Shown here piece after piece: positions 46,832-55,711 of a stretch of 64,000 bases of DNA (the stretch's first letter is position 1; each line of letters opens with the position of its first letter). Below the pieces are notes generated by a model that saw nothing but the letters and a program-made list of their open reading frames with translations, was not told where the DNA came from and ran no database searches. Position numbers and translations under genes: made by a program. This stretch comes from Brevundimonas intermedia (lineage in GTDB: Bacteria > Pseudomonadota > Alphaproteobacteria > Caulobacterales > Caulobacteraceae), in contig NZ_BSFD01000011.1 of assembly GCF_027922165.1 (NCBI RefSeq), positions 475,936 through 539,935 on the forward strand, read 5' to 3'.

Positions 46832-48184
46832 ATGTCCGTCTCGACGACCCCTTCGTCAGAGTCGCTGGAACGCGACGCCGCCGCCCTCCACGATGATCAT
46901 GGCAAGGTGGACCCCGGCGAAATCGCCATCGGCGTGATCATTGGCCGCACCTCGGAGTTCTTCGACTTCTTCGTTTACGCCATCGCTTCCGTGGTCGTGT
47001 TCCCACAACTGATCTTCCCGTTCGCGGGACCGATCGGCGGTACTTTGCTTTCGTTTGCCGTCTTCGCCCTCGCCTTCCTGGCGCGCCCGCTGGGCACGGC
47101 GCTGTTCATCGCCATCGACCAGAAGTTCGGGCGCGGCGCCAAACTGACCATCGCCCTGTTCCTACTGGGCACCTCGACCGTCGCTGTCGCCTTCCTGCCC
47201 GGCTATGAGAGCATCGGCATAGCGGCCGCCGTATTGTTGGCCGTCTTCCGCATCGGCCAGGGCGTAGCCCTGGGCGGCGCTTGGGATGGCCTGGCGTCGC
47301 TGCTGGCCCTGAACGCGCCGGAGAACCGTCGCGGCTGGTACGCGATGATTCCGCAGCTGGGCGCGCCCATTGGGCTGATCGTCGCCTCGGCCCTGTTCGC
47401 TTTCTTCCTGAATACGCTTTCGGCGGCGGACTTCCTCGACTGGGGCTGGCGTTATCCGTTCTTCGTCGCCTTCGCCATCAACGTGGTGGCCCTGTTCGCA
47501 CGACTGCGCATCGTCGTGACGCCCAGCTTCCAGCAGATGTTCGAAACGCGCGAACTGCAGCCCACGCCGGTTCACACCGCCATCAAGGCGGAAGGCCCCC
47601 GGATCGCCATCGGCGCCTTCGCGCCCCTGGCCAGCTTCGCCATGTTCCACATGGTCACCGTCTTCCCGCTGTCTTGGGTCTTCCTGTTCACCCAGGAGAC
47701 GCCGGTGCGCTTCCTGCTGATCGAGATGGTCGGCGCAGTCTTCGGCCTGCTGGCCATTCTCGCCTCCGGCGTTCTGGCCGACCGTTATGGCCGTCGTTCG
47801 CTGCTGGCCGCCACGGCTGCCGGCATCGCCGCCTTCTCCGGCTTCGCACCCCAGCTGCTGAACGGCGGCGCGATGGGCGAACTGATCTTCATGATCTCGG
47901 GCTTCATCCTGCTGGGCCTGTCGTTCGGTCAGGCGTCCGGTCCGGTGGCCTCCAGCTTCTCGCTGGCGAACCGCTACACCGCTTCGGCCCTGACGTCGGA
48001 CTTGGCTTGGTTGTTCGGAGCAGGCTTCGCGCCGCTCGTCGCCCTATGGATTTCTAGCCAGTTCGGCCTGATCGCAGCCGGCGCCTATCTGCTGTCAGGC
48101 TCTATCCTGACCCTTGCAGCCCTGTGGCTGAACCGGGAGCTGGCCCGCAGTTCCTCGGACAAGGCGCGCGTCGCCAAGAACTGA
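46832..48184 (+). CDS. MFS transporter of the metabolite:H+ symporter (MHS) type
   Basis: A 450-residue, 12-helix transporter. Family features are GVIIGRTSEFFDFFVYAIAS in helix 1, the loop FLARPLGTALFIAIDQKFGR between helices 2 and 3 and its repeat GVLADRYGRRSL after helix 8, GGAWDGLASLLALNAP and LGLSFGQASGPVASSFS. MHS transporters carry organic acids, betaines or shikimate with protons; the substrate here cannot be inferred. It has a typical promoter-side gap to cyoA and its own terminator, so it is not part of the glycosidase locus by transcription. Confidence 0.87.
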   Translation: MSVSTTPSSESLERDAAALHDDHGKVDPGEIAIGVIIGRTSEFFDFFVYAIASVVVFPQLIFPFAGPIGGTLLSFAVFALAFLARPLGTALFIAIDQKFGRGAKLTIALFLLGTSTVAVAFLPGYESIGIAAAVLLAVFRIGQGVALGGAWDGLASLLALNAPENRRGWYAMIPQLGAPIGLIVASALFAFFLNTLSAADFLDWGWRYPFFVAFAINVVALFARLRIVVTPSFQQMFETRELQPTPVHTAIKAEGPRIAIGAFAPLASFAMFHMVTVFPLSWVFLFTQETPVRFLLIEMVGAVFGLLAILASGVLADRYGRRSLLAATAAGIAAFSGFAPQLLNGGAMGELIFMISGFILLGLSFGQASGPVASSFSLANRYTASALTSDLAWLFGAGFAPLVALWISSQFGLIAAGAYLLSGSILTLAALWLNRELARSSSDKARVAKN

Positions 48185-48208
48185 TACGGGTTCGCGCCTG
48201 ACGCCCCG

Positions 48209-48243
48209 CCCCGGTCTCGCCGCCAGCGAGGCCGGGGTTTTTC
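48209..48243 (+). terminator. Intrinsic terminator of the MFS gene
   Basis: A 12-base-pair stem (CCCCGGTCTCGC with GCGAGGCCGGGG, one G-T pair), loop CGCCA, followed by TTTTTC, 24 bases after the stop codon. It is a strong rho-independent terminator for plus-strand transcripts. Confidence 0.92.
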
Positions 48244-48257
48244 TTTGCCTCACGCAA

Positions 48258-48294
48258 ACAAAAAAGACGGGCCGTGCAATCCGCAAGACCCGTC
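48258..48294 (-). terminator. Intrinsic terminator of the GH3 gene
   Basis: On the reverse strand GACGGGTC pairs with GGCCCGTC (one G-T pair) around a 13-base loop and is followed by TTTTTTGT. It lies 38 bases after the GH3 stop. Together with the facing MFS terminator it isolates the two converging genes. Confidence 0.88.
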
Positions 48295-48332
48295 CCAATG
48301 TGCGAACGTGAGGGGCGCTCAGGCCCGGCCGT

Positions 48333-50879
48333 TCATCCGGCGGGGCAGATAGCATCGCCCTCGTTCGAGCCCAGGCGGATATCCTCCACCGTCACGCCGA
48401 AACCGCCGGCGGCGCTCAGGCCCCAAGGTTGGTCGACAGCCGCCAGATCAGCGCCCGCATCGCGCAGGCAGGACAGCCGAACCTTCAAGGTGCGCCATTC
48501 GCCAACGGGGGCAGCGTTGAACAGAGCCGTGACATCCACCCTGCCCTCGCCCAAGGTCAGCGTCACAGCGCCCGCGGGTTTGGCGTCGACCCGGTAGCGG
48601 AACACCAGAGCCATCTCACCATTGGCCTGACGAACCAGGTCCACTGGCTTGGCAACGATAAGGGCGTGGCCGCCACCCGCCCCGAAGGTCAGGGCGCGGG
48701 CCGATTCCTGGCCGGCGCCGTCGGTGGAGCGAACACTGACACCGCCCCGCGGGCTGGCGCCGCTGCTCTCGGTTCCCAGCCGGAACTCGCCGCCCGCGTC
48801 GCGCAACATCAAGGACCAGGGGGCGACGAAACGACCGTCGACGAAATAGCGATCGACGCTGCCGATCTCGCCCGCGACGCCGCTGTCCTCGGAAAGGGGG
48901 CCGACACGGCCGCCCTGCGCATAGGTCAGGCCATAGCCATAGGCGAACTGCGGATCATAGCCCGGCTGGCCGACATTCAGCGGCTCGCCTTTGGCGTTCT
49001 TGGGCCAGCTGAACGACAGTTTGCCGTTGAAGTCGGTGCGGGGTTTGCCCGCGGCGTCGCCGATCAGAACATCAGCCACGCCGCCGCCTTCCGTGCCCGG
49101 CAGCCAGGCGGCGACAAAGGCGTCAGAGGCGTTGATCTCGGGGTTGGTCCACATCGGACGCCCGGCCAAAAACACCGAGACAGTCGGTATTCCAGCCGCC
49201 TTGAGCCGCTTCAGCGTCTCCAGAGGTTCGGTCGGGAGGAAGTCCAGGGTGTCGACGTCGCCTTGGAACTCCGCATAGGGCGTCTCGCCGAAGACGACGA
49301 TGGCGACGTCCGGCTTCTGGGCGAAGGCCCCGTCGGGACTGAGCGTCGCCTGACCGCCCCCGGCGACGACCGCCTCCAGAATGCCGCTCCAGATCGACTG
49401 ACCGTTGGGGAAGTCGGCGTTGGTGTTGCCCGTCCCCTGCCAAGTCAGGGTCCAACCGCCCGACGCCTGACCGATATCATCGGCATGGCCGGCCACAAGA
49501 ACCCGCGCGCCGGACCGGATCGGCAGAACCCCGTCGTTCTTCAGCAGGACCAGCGACTTGCGCACCGCTTCGCGCGCGATGGCGCGGTGGGCGGGCGAAC
49601 CCAACTCGTTGAGATGGCCTTCCACCGGACGCGTGTCGGTGAACAGGCCCGTCTTGACCTTGACCCGCAGGATCCGGCGCACGGCCTCATCAAGACGGGC
49701 CATCGGGATCACGCCGGACCGAACCTGAGCCAGGGTGTTCTGGTACAGCGGCTTCCAGCTGTCAGGTGCCATGAACATGTCGATCCCGGCGTTGAAGGCC
49801 AGGGCGCAGCTCTCGTTCGAGCAGCCGGGCAGCTGCCCCTGGGCGTTCCAGTCGGACACGACGAAACCGTCAAAGCCCAGCGGCCCGCGCAGGACGTCGG
49901 TCAGGATCGTCTCATTGCCGGAGTGTTTGACGCCGTTCCAGCTGGAGAAGCTGGCCATGATCGACAGCACGCCGGCATCAATGGCCTGGGGATAGCCGGA
50001 CAGGTGGGTGCGGATCATCTCCTGTTCGGAACCGACGAAATCGCCCTGGTCGTGACCGCCGGTCGTCCCCCCGTCGGCCAGGAAATGCTTGGCCGACCCG
50101 GCGATATGGCCCGGCGCCAGCGGATGATCGGCCGACAGCGCGCCCTGAAGACCCAGGGTCATCGGCCCCGCATAGCTCTGGGCGATCTCGGGGTTCTCGC
50201 CATAGCCCTCATAGGCGCGGCCCCAGCGGTCGTCCTGGGGCACGGCCAGGGTCGGGCCGAAGGTCCAGTCCGCTCCGGTCACGGCGACTTCCAGCGCCGT
50301 CGCCGCGCCGATGCGCCGGATCAGGTCGGGGTCGCGCATGGCGCCCAGGCCGCTGTTATGCGGGAAGATGGTGGCGCCTACGATGTTGTTGTGGCCATGG
50401 ACGGCGTCGATGCCGTAGATCATCGGGATCTTGGCGCCCGGACGCTGGGCCACCGCCGCGCGGAAGGCCTGGGCCAGTTCGACCCACTTCTGGGCCGAGG
50501 CGCGCTCGTCTCCGCCCGGTGAGGAGTTGCCGCCCGCCAGGATCGACCCCAACGGATAGGTCAGCAGGTCCTCGGGCTTGATCGAGGCGATGTCGGCCTG
50601 GATCGTCTGGCCGACCTTCTCCTCCAGCGTCATCTTCGCCATCAGTTCGGTGACGAAGGCCTCAGTGGCGGCGTCCGTCATGGCGGCGGGGGATGCGGCA
50701 TGTGGCCACAGGTCGGGATGGGCCCGGCTGGCGTCGGTGACGATCGTATCCGACGACTTCACATAGTTGGTCGGCGCCAATTCTGAGGCTGTCGTGGCGC
50801 AAGCGCCGGCCGCCAGAGCCAAGCTCAACGCCATGATCGACACGGCGTTACGGCGAGAAGTCAAGAAGCGCGAGGTCAT
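48333..50879 (-). CDS. Glycoside hydrolase family 3, beta-glucosidase/exo-glucanase
   Basis: A secreted lipoprotein-like GH3 enzyme of 848 residues. The signal (SIMALSLALAAGAC, possible lipid-Cys) precedes the GH3 N-terminal barrel with YGIDAVHGHNNIVGATIFPHN, KHFLADGGTTGGHDQGD and the nucleophile Asp343 in GFVVSDWNAQGQL. The C-terminal sandwich has LVLLKNDGVLPI and the acid/base candidate Glu597 in LPGTEGGGVADVL, followed by a further beta domain (about residues 680-848, ExoP-like). It fits periplasmic beta-glucosidases acting on cello- or xyloglucan backbone fragments. Start at 50879 was chosen over 50894 because both are close and the former begins the signal. It is divergent from GH74. Confidence 0.9.
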   Translation of the reverse strand: MTSRFLTSRRNAVSIMALSLALAAGACATTASELAPTNYVKSSDTIVTDASRAHPDLWPHAASPAAMTDAATEAFVTELMAKMTLEEKVGQTIQADIASIKPEDLLTYPLGSILAGGNSSPGGDERASAQKWVELAQAFRAAVAQRPGAKIPMIYGIDAVHGHNNIVGATIFPHNSGLGAMRDPDLIRRIGAATALEVAVTGADWTFGPTLAVPQDDRWGRAYEGYGENPEIAQSYAGPMTLGLQGALSADHPLAPGHIAGSAKHFLADGGTTGGHDQGDFVGSEQEMIRTHLSGYPQAIDAGVLSIMASFSSWNGVKHSGNETILTDVLRGPLGFDGFVVSDWNAQGQLPGCSNESCALAFNAGIDMFMAPDSWKPLYQNTLAQVRSGVIPMARLDEAVRRILRVKVKTGLFTDTRPVEGHLNELGSPAHRAIAREAVRKSLVLLKNDGVLPIRSGARVLVAGHADDIGQASGGWTLTWQGTGNTNADFPNGQSIWSGILEAVVAGGGQATLSPDGAFAQKPDVAIVVFGETPYAEFQGDVDTLDFLPTEPLETLKRLKAAGIPTVSVFLAGRPMWTNPEINASDAFVAAWLPGTEGGGVADVLIGDAAGKPRTDFNGKLSFSWPKNAKGEPLNVGQPGYDPQFAYGYGLTYAQGGRVGPLSEDSGVAGEIGSVDRYFVDGRFVAPWSLMLRDAGGEFRLGTESSGASPRGGVSVRSTDGAGQESARALTFGAGGGHALIVAKPVDLVRQANGEMALVFRYRVDAKPAGAVTLTLGEGRVDVTALFNAAPVGEWRTLKVRLSCLRDAGADLAAVDQPWGLSAAGGFGVTVEDIRLGSNEGDAICPAG

Positions 50880-50915
50880 ATCGGGTCCGTCCATTCGGCG
50901 GGCGAGAAACTAGAC

Positions 50916-50950
50916 GCGAAAAGCCCGGTGCGGTCCTTCGACCGCACCGG
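50916..50950 (-). promoter_or_regulatory. Terminator-like hairpin in the GH3 leader
   Basis: A perfect 11-base-pair stem (CCGGTGCGGTC/GACCGCACCGG) with a 4-base loop lies 46 bases before the GH3 start. On the reverse strand it is followed by GCTTTTCGCG, a weak T-run. It is oriented to stop transcripts coming towards GH3, so it could be an attenuator; it could also shield the gene from antisense transcripts. Confidence 0.5.
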
Positions 50951-51105
50951 AAGTTCGCTCAGGGTGCAAAAGATCAGGCGTCTCGGACGCACAGGACGGG
51001 GCGAAATCCATTGGAACTCAAGCCTCACTCCCGCACGTCGTTGACCGACGTTGATTTTCACCAGCGCAACTTGATGCACCCATGACAATGCTGTCAACTG
51101 GAATA

Positions 51106-51119
51106 AGTTAGCGCTACCA
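51106..51119. promoter_or_regulatory. LacI-type operator-like palindrome between GH3 and GH74
   Basis: The sequence AGTTAGCGCTACCA, reverse TGGTAGCGCTAACT, is nearly palindromic around GCGC. It matches the xylose-associated TGNTANCGNTANCA element known from Caulobacter promoters at all positions but one. It lies 42 bases before the GH74 ATG in the 280-base divergent region, where a sugar-responsive repressor could control both genes. No LacI gene is in this window. Confidence 0.55.
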
Positions 51120-51160
51120 CAAACGGACCGCCAGATGTCCGAGTTCAAGGGAGAAAAGGA

Positions 51161-53434
51161 ATGAAGAACGGAATCACGCGACGGACGGCTGGCGTGCTGA
51201 CGTTCGGCCTGGCCACCGTGCTGGACCCGCTGACCGCCCAGGCGCAGTCGGAACCTAAGGCTGCGGCTTACCGCTGGCGCAATGTGAAGGTCGGCGCCGG
51301 CGGCTTCATACCGGGCATCGTCTTCAGCCGTGTCGAGCAAGGCTTGGCCTACGCCCGGTCGGACATGGGCGGCGCCTATCGCTTCGACGCCGCCGCCGGA
51401 CAATGGCGGCCATTGCAAGATTCCAGCCCCCGCTCGGCCGACTTCGGTGTGGAAAGCATAGCCGCCGATCCCGTCGATGCGGATGTGGTTCATATGGCGG
51501 TGGGCGTTCACCGGGGCGATCCAGGAGCCATGCTGCGCTCCGACGACCGCGGCGAAACCTGGTCGCGCGTCGAGGTTCCCTTCCGCATGGGCGGCAATGA
51601 GGACGGGAGAGGACTCGGCGAGCGGCTGGCGATCGATCCGAACGACAACCAGATTCTCTATTTCGGCTCGCGCCACGACGGTTTGCAAACGTCGAGCGAC
51701 GGTGGCCGGACCTGGAGCAAGGTCGACAGCTTCCCTCTGACAGGCCTGGGGCTCCCCACCGGACGTGAGACTCACGGCGGCCTCAGCTTCGTGATTTTCG
51801 ATCCCCGCACGGGGTCCAAGGGGCGGCGGTCGCAGACCTTGTTCGTCGGCGTCGCCGATCCGCACGAGCACGCGCTTTATCGCTCAGACGATGCAGGCCA
51901 AACGTGGCGGCCGGTCGAGGGCGGCCCCCGCGCCGAACTGTCGGCGGCTAAGGCTGAGCTCGACGACCGAGGGGTGCTATACGTCACCTGCACCCTCGGG
52001 ATAGGGCCCAACGGCGTCACCGACGGCGCGGTGTGGCGGTTGGATGTGAACACCAACGCCTGGACCGACGTCACCCCGCCCCGCCCTCTCGGCGGCTTCA
52101 TGGGCGTGGCGGTGGACCGCCACCGGCCCGGCGTCCTGATGGTTTCCACCCTGAACCGGTGGCAACCAGGCGACACGATCTGGCGCAGCACCGACGATGG
52201 CCGCAGTTGGAAGAGTCTACGCGAGGCGGCGCGCCACAATGTCAGCGCCACGCCCTACCTGAACTGGGGCAACGACAAGCCCGACTTCGGCTGGTGGATC
52301 GCCGCCCTGGCCCTGGATCCGTTTGACAGCGAGCGCCTGGTTTATGCCACCGGAGCGACCGTCTATCAGACGCTCAACCTGTCAGCCGCCGACGCTCGAC
52401 GTCCGACCGACTGGGTCCCGTGGGTCGAGGGCATCGAACAGACGGCGGTGATCACCCTGATCAGCCCGCCGGTGGGGCCACAGCTTCTGACCGGGTTCGG
52501 CGACATATCCGGTTTCGCGCATGAAGACCTGGACCGGTCGCCGGATTTGCAGTTCACCACGCCGGTCTTCGCCAACACGAACCAGATCGACTACGCCGGC
52601 ATGGCGCCCAATGTGGTGGTGCGCAGCGGCACGCCGCACGAAGGCGTCGGCTCCAACGGCCACGACGGCTCGACGCTGGCCTGGTCTGCGGATGCGGGGC
52701 GAAGCTGGAAACCCTTGGGCCGCCCCCGTCCCGCCTCGGGCGCAACGGCCGCGTCGCCGGACAACCCGAGTGTGGACCTGTACCGCGACGCGCCAATCAC
52801 CGTCTCGGCGGACGGATCGACCTTCGTGCTGGCGACGCCGCAGACCGCTTGGTCAGACGACCGGGGCGCGACCTGGCGACCTTGCCTCGGTCTGCCGCCG
52901 CTTCTGCGTCCGGTCGCGGACCGCAAGGATCCCGGCCTGTTCTACGCCCTGAATTTCCGAACCGGCGAATGGCTGGTCAGCGTCGATCAGGCGCGCAGTT
53001 TTGCGCCGGTGCCGTCGCAGGGTCTCCCCGATGTATCGGCTGACCGGCCGACCTGGCGCGAGCAGGCCTTCCCGCTGAAGGCCACGCCCGGCCATGACGG
53101 CGACCTGTGGTTCGTCTCCCGCTTCGGTCTTTACAACAGCCGGGACGGCGGCCAGAATTTCGCGCGGATAGACGGAGGACTGGCCGTGGAGATGCTGGAC
53201 TTCGGCAAGCCGTCGGCCGGATCAGGCTACCCCACCCTTTTCGCCATAGGGACACAGGGCGCTGTCCGGGGCGTCTTCCGGTCCGACGACAGGGGCCGTT
53301 CGTGGGTCAGGGTCAATGACGACCGTCACGAATACGGTCGCCGCTATCGCGCCATCGCCGGCGATCCAAGAGTATTTGGCCGCGTCTATGTGGCCACCGA
53401 CGGACGCGGCGTCGTCTATGGAGCACCGGCATGA
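51161..53434 (+). CDS. Glycoside hydrolase family 74, endo-xyloglucanase
   Basis: The 757-residue product is a secreted two-beta-propeller GH74 enzyme, which cuts the beta-1,4-glucan backbone of xyloglucan. After a signal (TAGVLTFGLATV..AQA), the N-terminal motif AYARSDMGGAYRF holds the candidate catalytic base Asp68; the second catalytic Asp, Asp448, is in TGFGDISGFAHEDL. BNR/Asp-box repeats (SDDRGETWS, SSDGGRTWS, SDDAGQTWR, STDDGRSWK, SDDRGATWR) mark the propeller blades. The product class (endo versus exo) cannot be decided here. It overlaps the GH29 gene by 4 bases. Confidence 0.92.
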   Translation: MKNGITRRTAGVLTFGLATVLDPLTAQAQSEPKAAAYRWRNVKVGAGGFIPGIVFSRVEQGLAYARSDMGGAYRFDAAAGQWRPLQDSSPRSADFGVESIAADPVDADVVHMAVGVHRGDPGAMLRSDDRGETWSRVEVPFRMGGNEDGRGLGERLAIDPNDNQILYFGSRHDGLQTSSDGGRTWSKVDSFPLTGLGLPTGRETHGGLSFVIFDPRTGSKGRRSQTLFVGVADPHEHALYRSDDAGQTWRPVEGGPRAELSAAKAELDDRGVLYVTCTLGIGPNGVTDGAVWRLDVNTNAWTDVTPPRPLGGFMGVAVDRHRPGVLMVSTLNRWQPGDTIWRSTDDGRSWKSLREAARHNVSATPYLNWGNDKPDFGWWIAALALDPFDSERLVYATGATVYQTLNLSAADARRPTDWVPWVEGIEQTAVITLISPPVGPQLLTGFGDISGFAHEDLDRSPDLQFTTPVFANTNQIDYAGMAPNVVVRSGTPHEGVGSNGHDGSTLAWSADAGRSWKPLGRPRPASGATAASPDNPSVDLYRDAPITVSADGSTFVLATPQTAWSDDRGATWRPCLGLPPLLRPVADRKDPGLFYALNFRTGEWLVSVDQARSFAPVPSQGLPDVSADRPTWREQAFPLKATPGHDGDLWFVSRFGLYNSRDGGQNFARIDGGLAVEMLDFGKPSAGSGYPTLFAIGTQGAVRGVFRSDDRGRSWVRVNDDRHEYGRRYRAIAGDPRVFGRVYVATDGRGVVYGAPA

Positions 53435-55050
53435 ACCTGTCACGGCGCGGACTTTTGGGGGCGGGCGCCTCAGCTTCCCTATTGAGCGCATGCGCAACGA
53501 CGCCGGAGCAACTCACGACAGGCCCCTTCACGCCAACATGGGACAGCCTGATCCAGGGCTACAAGACGCCCGACTGGTTCCGCGACGCCAAGTTCGGCAT
53601 CTGGTCTCACTGGGGCCCCCAGTGCGTGCCTGAGTTCGGCGACTGGTACGGCCGACTGATGTATATTCAGGGGCACCCATTCTACGATCACCACGTCGCC
53701 ACCTACGGCCACCCCAGCCGCTTCGGATTCATGGAGTTCATCGATCAGTGGAAGGCCGACCAGTGGGATCCCGAGGGTCTGCTGGATCTCTATCAGGCGG
53801 CCGGCGCCCGCTACATCATGTCGATGGCCAACCACCACGACAATCTCGACCTGTTCGACAGCGCCCACAACGACTGGAACGTCATGCGGGTCGGCCCCAA
53901 GCGCGACATTGTCGGGACCTGGGAAAAGGCTGTCCGGGCGCGAGGACTGAGGTTCGCCGTGTCAAACCACGCAGCCCACGCCTGGCACTGGTGGCAGACG
54001 GCCTATGGATACGACGCCGAAGGTCCGCTGAAGGGCGTCCGCTATGATGCGGCGCGTCTGACCAAGGCCGATGGCGCCGGCAAATGGTGGGACGGGCTGG
54101 ACCCGCAGGAACTCTATACCGGCCCGACCTTTGCTCCGCCCGACGGCATCGGCTCCATTGCCGAGATGAACGCCTGGCACGACGCCCGCGACGGCCAGTG
54201 GATCGAGACCCCGCCGGCGAACAACCCCGCCTTCGTCCGGTCCTGGGTGGCGCGACAACGCGACCTGATTACGAAATACCGGCCGGACATGGTCTATTTC
54301 GACAACTACCAACTGCCGCTGGGTCGATACGGCCTTGAGGCGACCGCCGAATATTATAACGCCTCGCTACAATGGCGCGGCGAACTGCCGGTGGTGAACG
54401 GCAAGCGGCTGGACGAGCGTCAGCGTAAAGGTATCGTGGAAACGGTGGAGCGCGGCTTCTCGGACAGTCTGAAGCCCGAGCCATGGCAGACCGACACCTG
54501 TATCGGCGACTGGCACTACAACCGCGCCCGCTACACCAGCCACTATTATGTCCCCGCGCATAGCGTGATCCAACGCCTGGTCGATGTGGTGTCGAAAAAC
54601 GGCAATCTGATGCTGAACATCCCGCAGCGCGGCGACGGCTCCATCGACAGCGACGAGCGCCAGATCCTGACCGACATCGCCGCCTGGATGAAGATCAACG
54701 GCGAGGCCATCTTCGACACCCGTCCCTGGCGCATCTACGGCGAGGGGCCGACTACGGTGGTCGCGGGCATGCACGGCGAGGGCGCGGCGAGGCCGTGGAC
54801 CGGCCAGGACATCCGCTTCACGACCAAGGGGCAAACCCTGTACGCCTTCGCTCTGGACTGGCCCCAAGACGGCCGGATGCAGATTCGCGCCCTGACGCCG
54901 CAGGAAGGCCGCGTAGAAGCCGTCGAGCTGTTGGGCGGCCCCGCCCTGCCCTTCCGGCAAACCGAGCAGGGACTGGTCATCGACTTGCCGACCGAGCGGC
55001 CGGTGTCCACGGCGCCCGCCGTAAGGCTGAGGGGGGTGGCCCTCGTCTGA
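53431..55050 (+). CDS. Glycoside hydrolase family 29, alpha-L-fucosidase
   Basis: A 539-residue GH29 enzyme that would remove the alpha-1,2-fucose on xyloglucan side chains. The lipoprotein-type export signal has a twin Arg (LSRRGLLGAGASASLLSAC). The GH29 barrel shows FRDAKFGIWSHWGPQCVPEFGDWYGR (two parts), GARYIMSMANHHDNLDLFDS and the nucleophile region DMVYFDNYQLP with Asp291, then YVPAHSVIQRLVDVVSKNGNLMLNIPQRGDG (two parts), and a C-terminal beta-sandwich. It is translationally coupled to GH74; most other alpha-fucosidases in xyloglucan clusters are GH95. Confidence 0.9.
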   Translation: MNLSRRGLLGAGASASLLSACATTPEQLTTGPFTPTWDSLIQGYKTPDWFRDAKFGIWSHWGPQCVPEFGDWYGRLMYIQGHPFYDHHVATYGHPSRFGFMEFIDQWKADQWDPEGLLDLYQAAGARYIMSMANHHDNLDLFDSAHNDWNVMRVGPKRDIVGTWEKAVRARGLRFAVSNHAAHAWHWWQTAYGYDAEGPLKGVRYDAARLTKADGAGKWWDGLDPQELYTGPTFAPPDGIGSIAEMNAWHDARDGQWIETPPANNPAFVRSWVARQRDLITKYRPDMVYFDNYQLPLGRYGLEATAEYYNASLQWRGELPVVNGKRLDERQRKGIVETVERGFSDSLKPEPWQTDTCIGDWHYNRARYTSHYYVPAHSVIQRLVDVVSKNGNLMLNIPQRGDGSIDSDERQILTDIAAWMKINGEAIFDTRPWRIYGEGPTTVVAGMHGEGAARPWTGQDIRFTTKGQTLYAFALDWPQDGRMQIRALTPQEGRVEAVELLGGPALPFRQTEQGLVIDLPTERPVSTAPAVRLRGVALV

Positions 55051-55084
55051 AATTCACAAGGCGAAAACGGGAGGAAAAAACGCC

Positions 55085-55711
55085 ATGAAGATCCCATCCA
55101 TCGCAGGGCAAGCCGGTCTTGCCCTGGCCCTGATGCTGGGCGCCCCGGCCCTGGCCCAGTCAGGACCGGCTCAAAGCGGGCCGTCCCCAACGGCCCCACG
55201 CGCGACCATGATCGACAGGCTGATCAACTCGCCCTTCGTGCAGAACTGGTACACCTGGGGTCTGACGCCCAACCCGACGCCTCGCGACGCCCAGGGCGTG
55301 ACCGGCGGCAAGGCCCTGACCATCGACGTTCAGAAGGCCGGCGATCCCTGGTCGGTCGGGGCGGTGATGACGAACAGCGGCGCGATCAAGACTGGAGACG
55401 TGCTGCTGCTGGGCGTCTGGGTTCGTGCCGACCGCCTGCCGGAAGGTCAGACCGAGACCCGGATGGCCACCATGATTCTGGAAGGCGAGACCGAACCGAA
55501 GGTCACGCTGGCGCAGGCGTCGGATGTGGCGGTCGGTCCCCAGTGGAAGATGATCTACGCTTCAGGCGTGGCGGCCAAGGACTTCGCCCCGGGCGAGAGC
55601 AAGATCATCCTGCAGATGGGTCAGGCCGTGCACAGGCTTGAGCTGGGTCCGGCGCTGCTGTTCAACTTCGGTCCCGACTACGACCGGTCGCGCCTTCCCC
55701 AGAACCCCTGA
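55085..55711 (+). CDS. Secreted beta-rich protein, possible carbohydrate-binding module
   Basis: A 208-residue protein with a signal peptide (GLALALMLGAPALA-Q, cleavage near 25). The mature part looks like one beta-sandwich of CBM/galactose-binding-like type: VTGGKALTIDVQKAGDPWSVGAVMTNSG, ..KTGDVLLLGVWVRADRL, VTLAQASDVAVGPQWKMIYASGVA and HRLELGPALLFNFG. No catalytic domain follows. The closest resemblance is to binding modules fused to GH10 and similar enzymes. As a stand-alone exported protein in a xyloglucan cluster it may capture polysaccharide at the cell surface. Convergent with the esterase, with adjacent stop codons. Confidence 0.6.
   Translation: MKIPSIAGQAGLALALMLGAPALAQSGPAQSGPSPTAPRATMIDRLINSPFVQNWYTWGLTPNPTPRDAQGVTGGKALTIDVQKAGDPWSVGAVMTNSGAIKTGDVLLLGVWVRADRLPEGQTETRMATMILEGETEPKVTLAQASDVAVGPQWKMIYASGVAAKDFAPGESKIILQMGQAVHRLELGPALLFNFGPDYDRSRLPQNP

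Noticed and set aside
48429..50522. Long plus-strand open frame opposite the GH3 gene (and similar ones opposite GH31 and flhA).
   Set aside because: These mirror strongly expressed-codon genes on the other strand and show no start signals or domain motifs.
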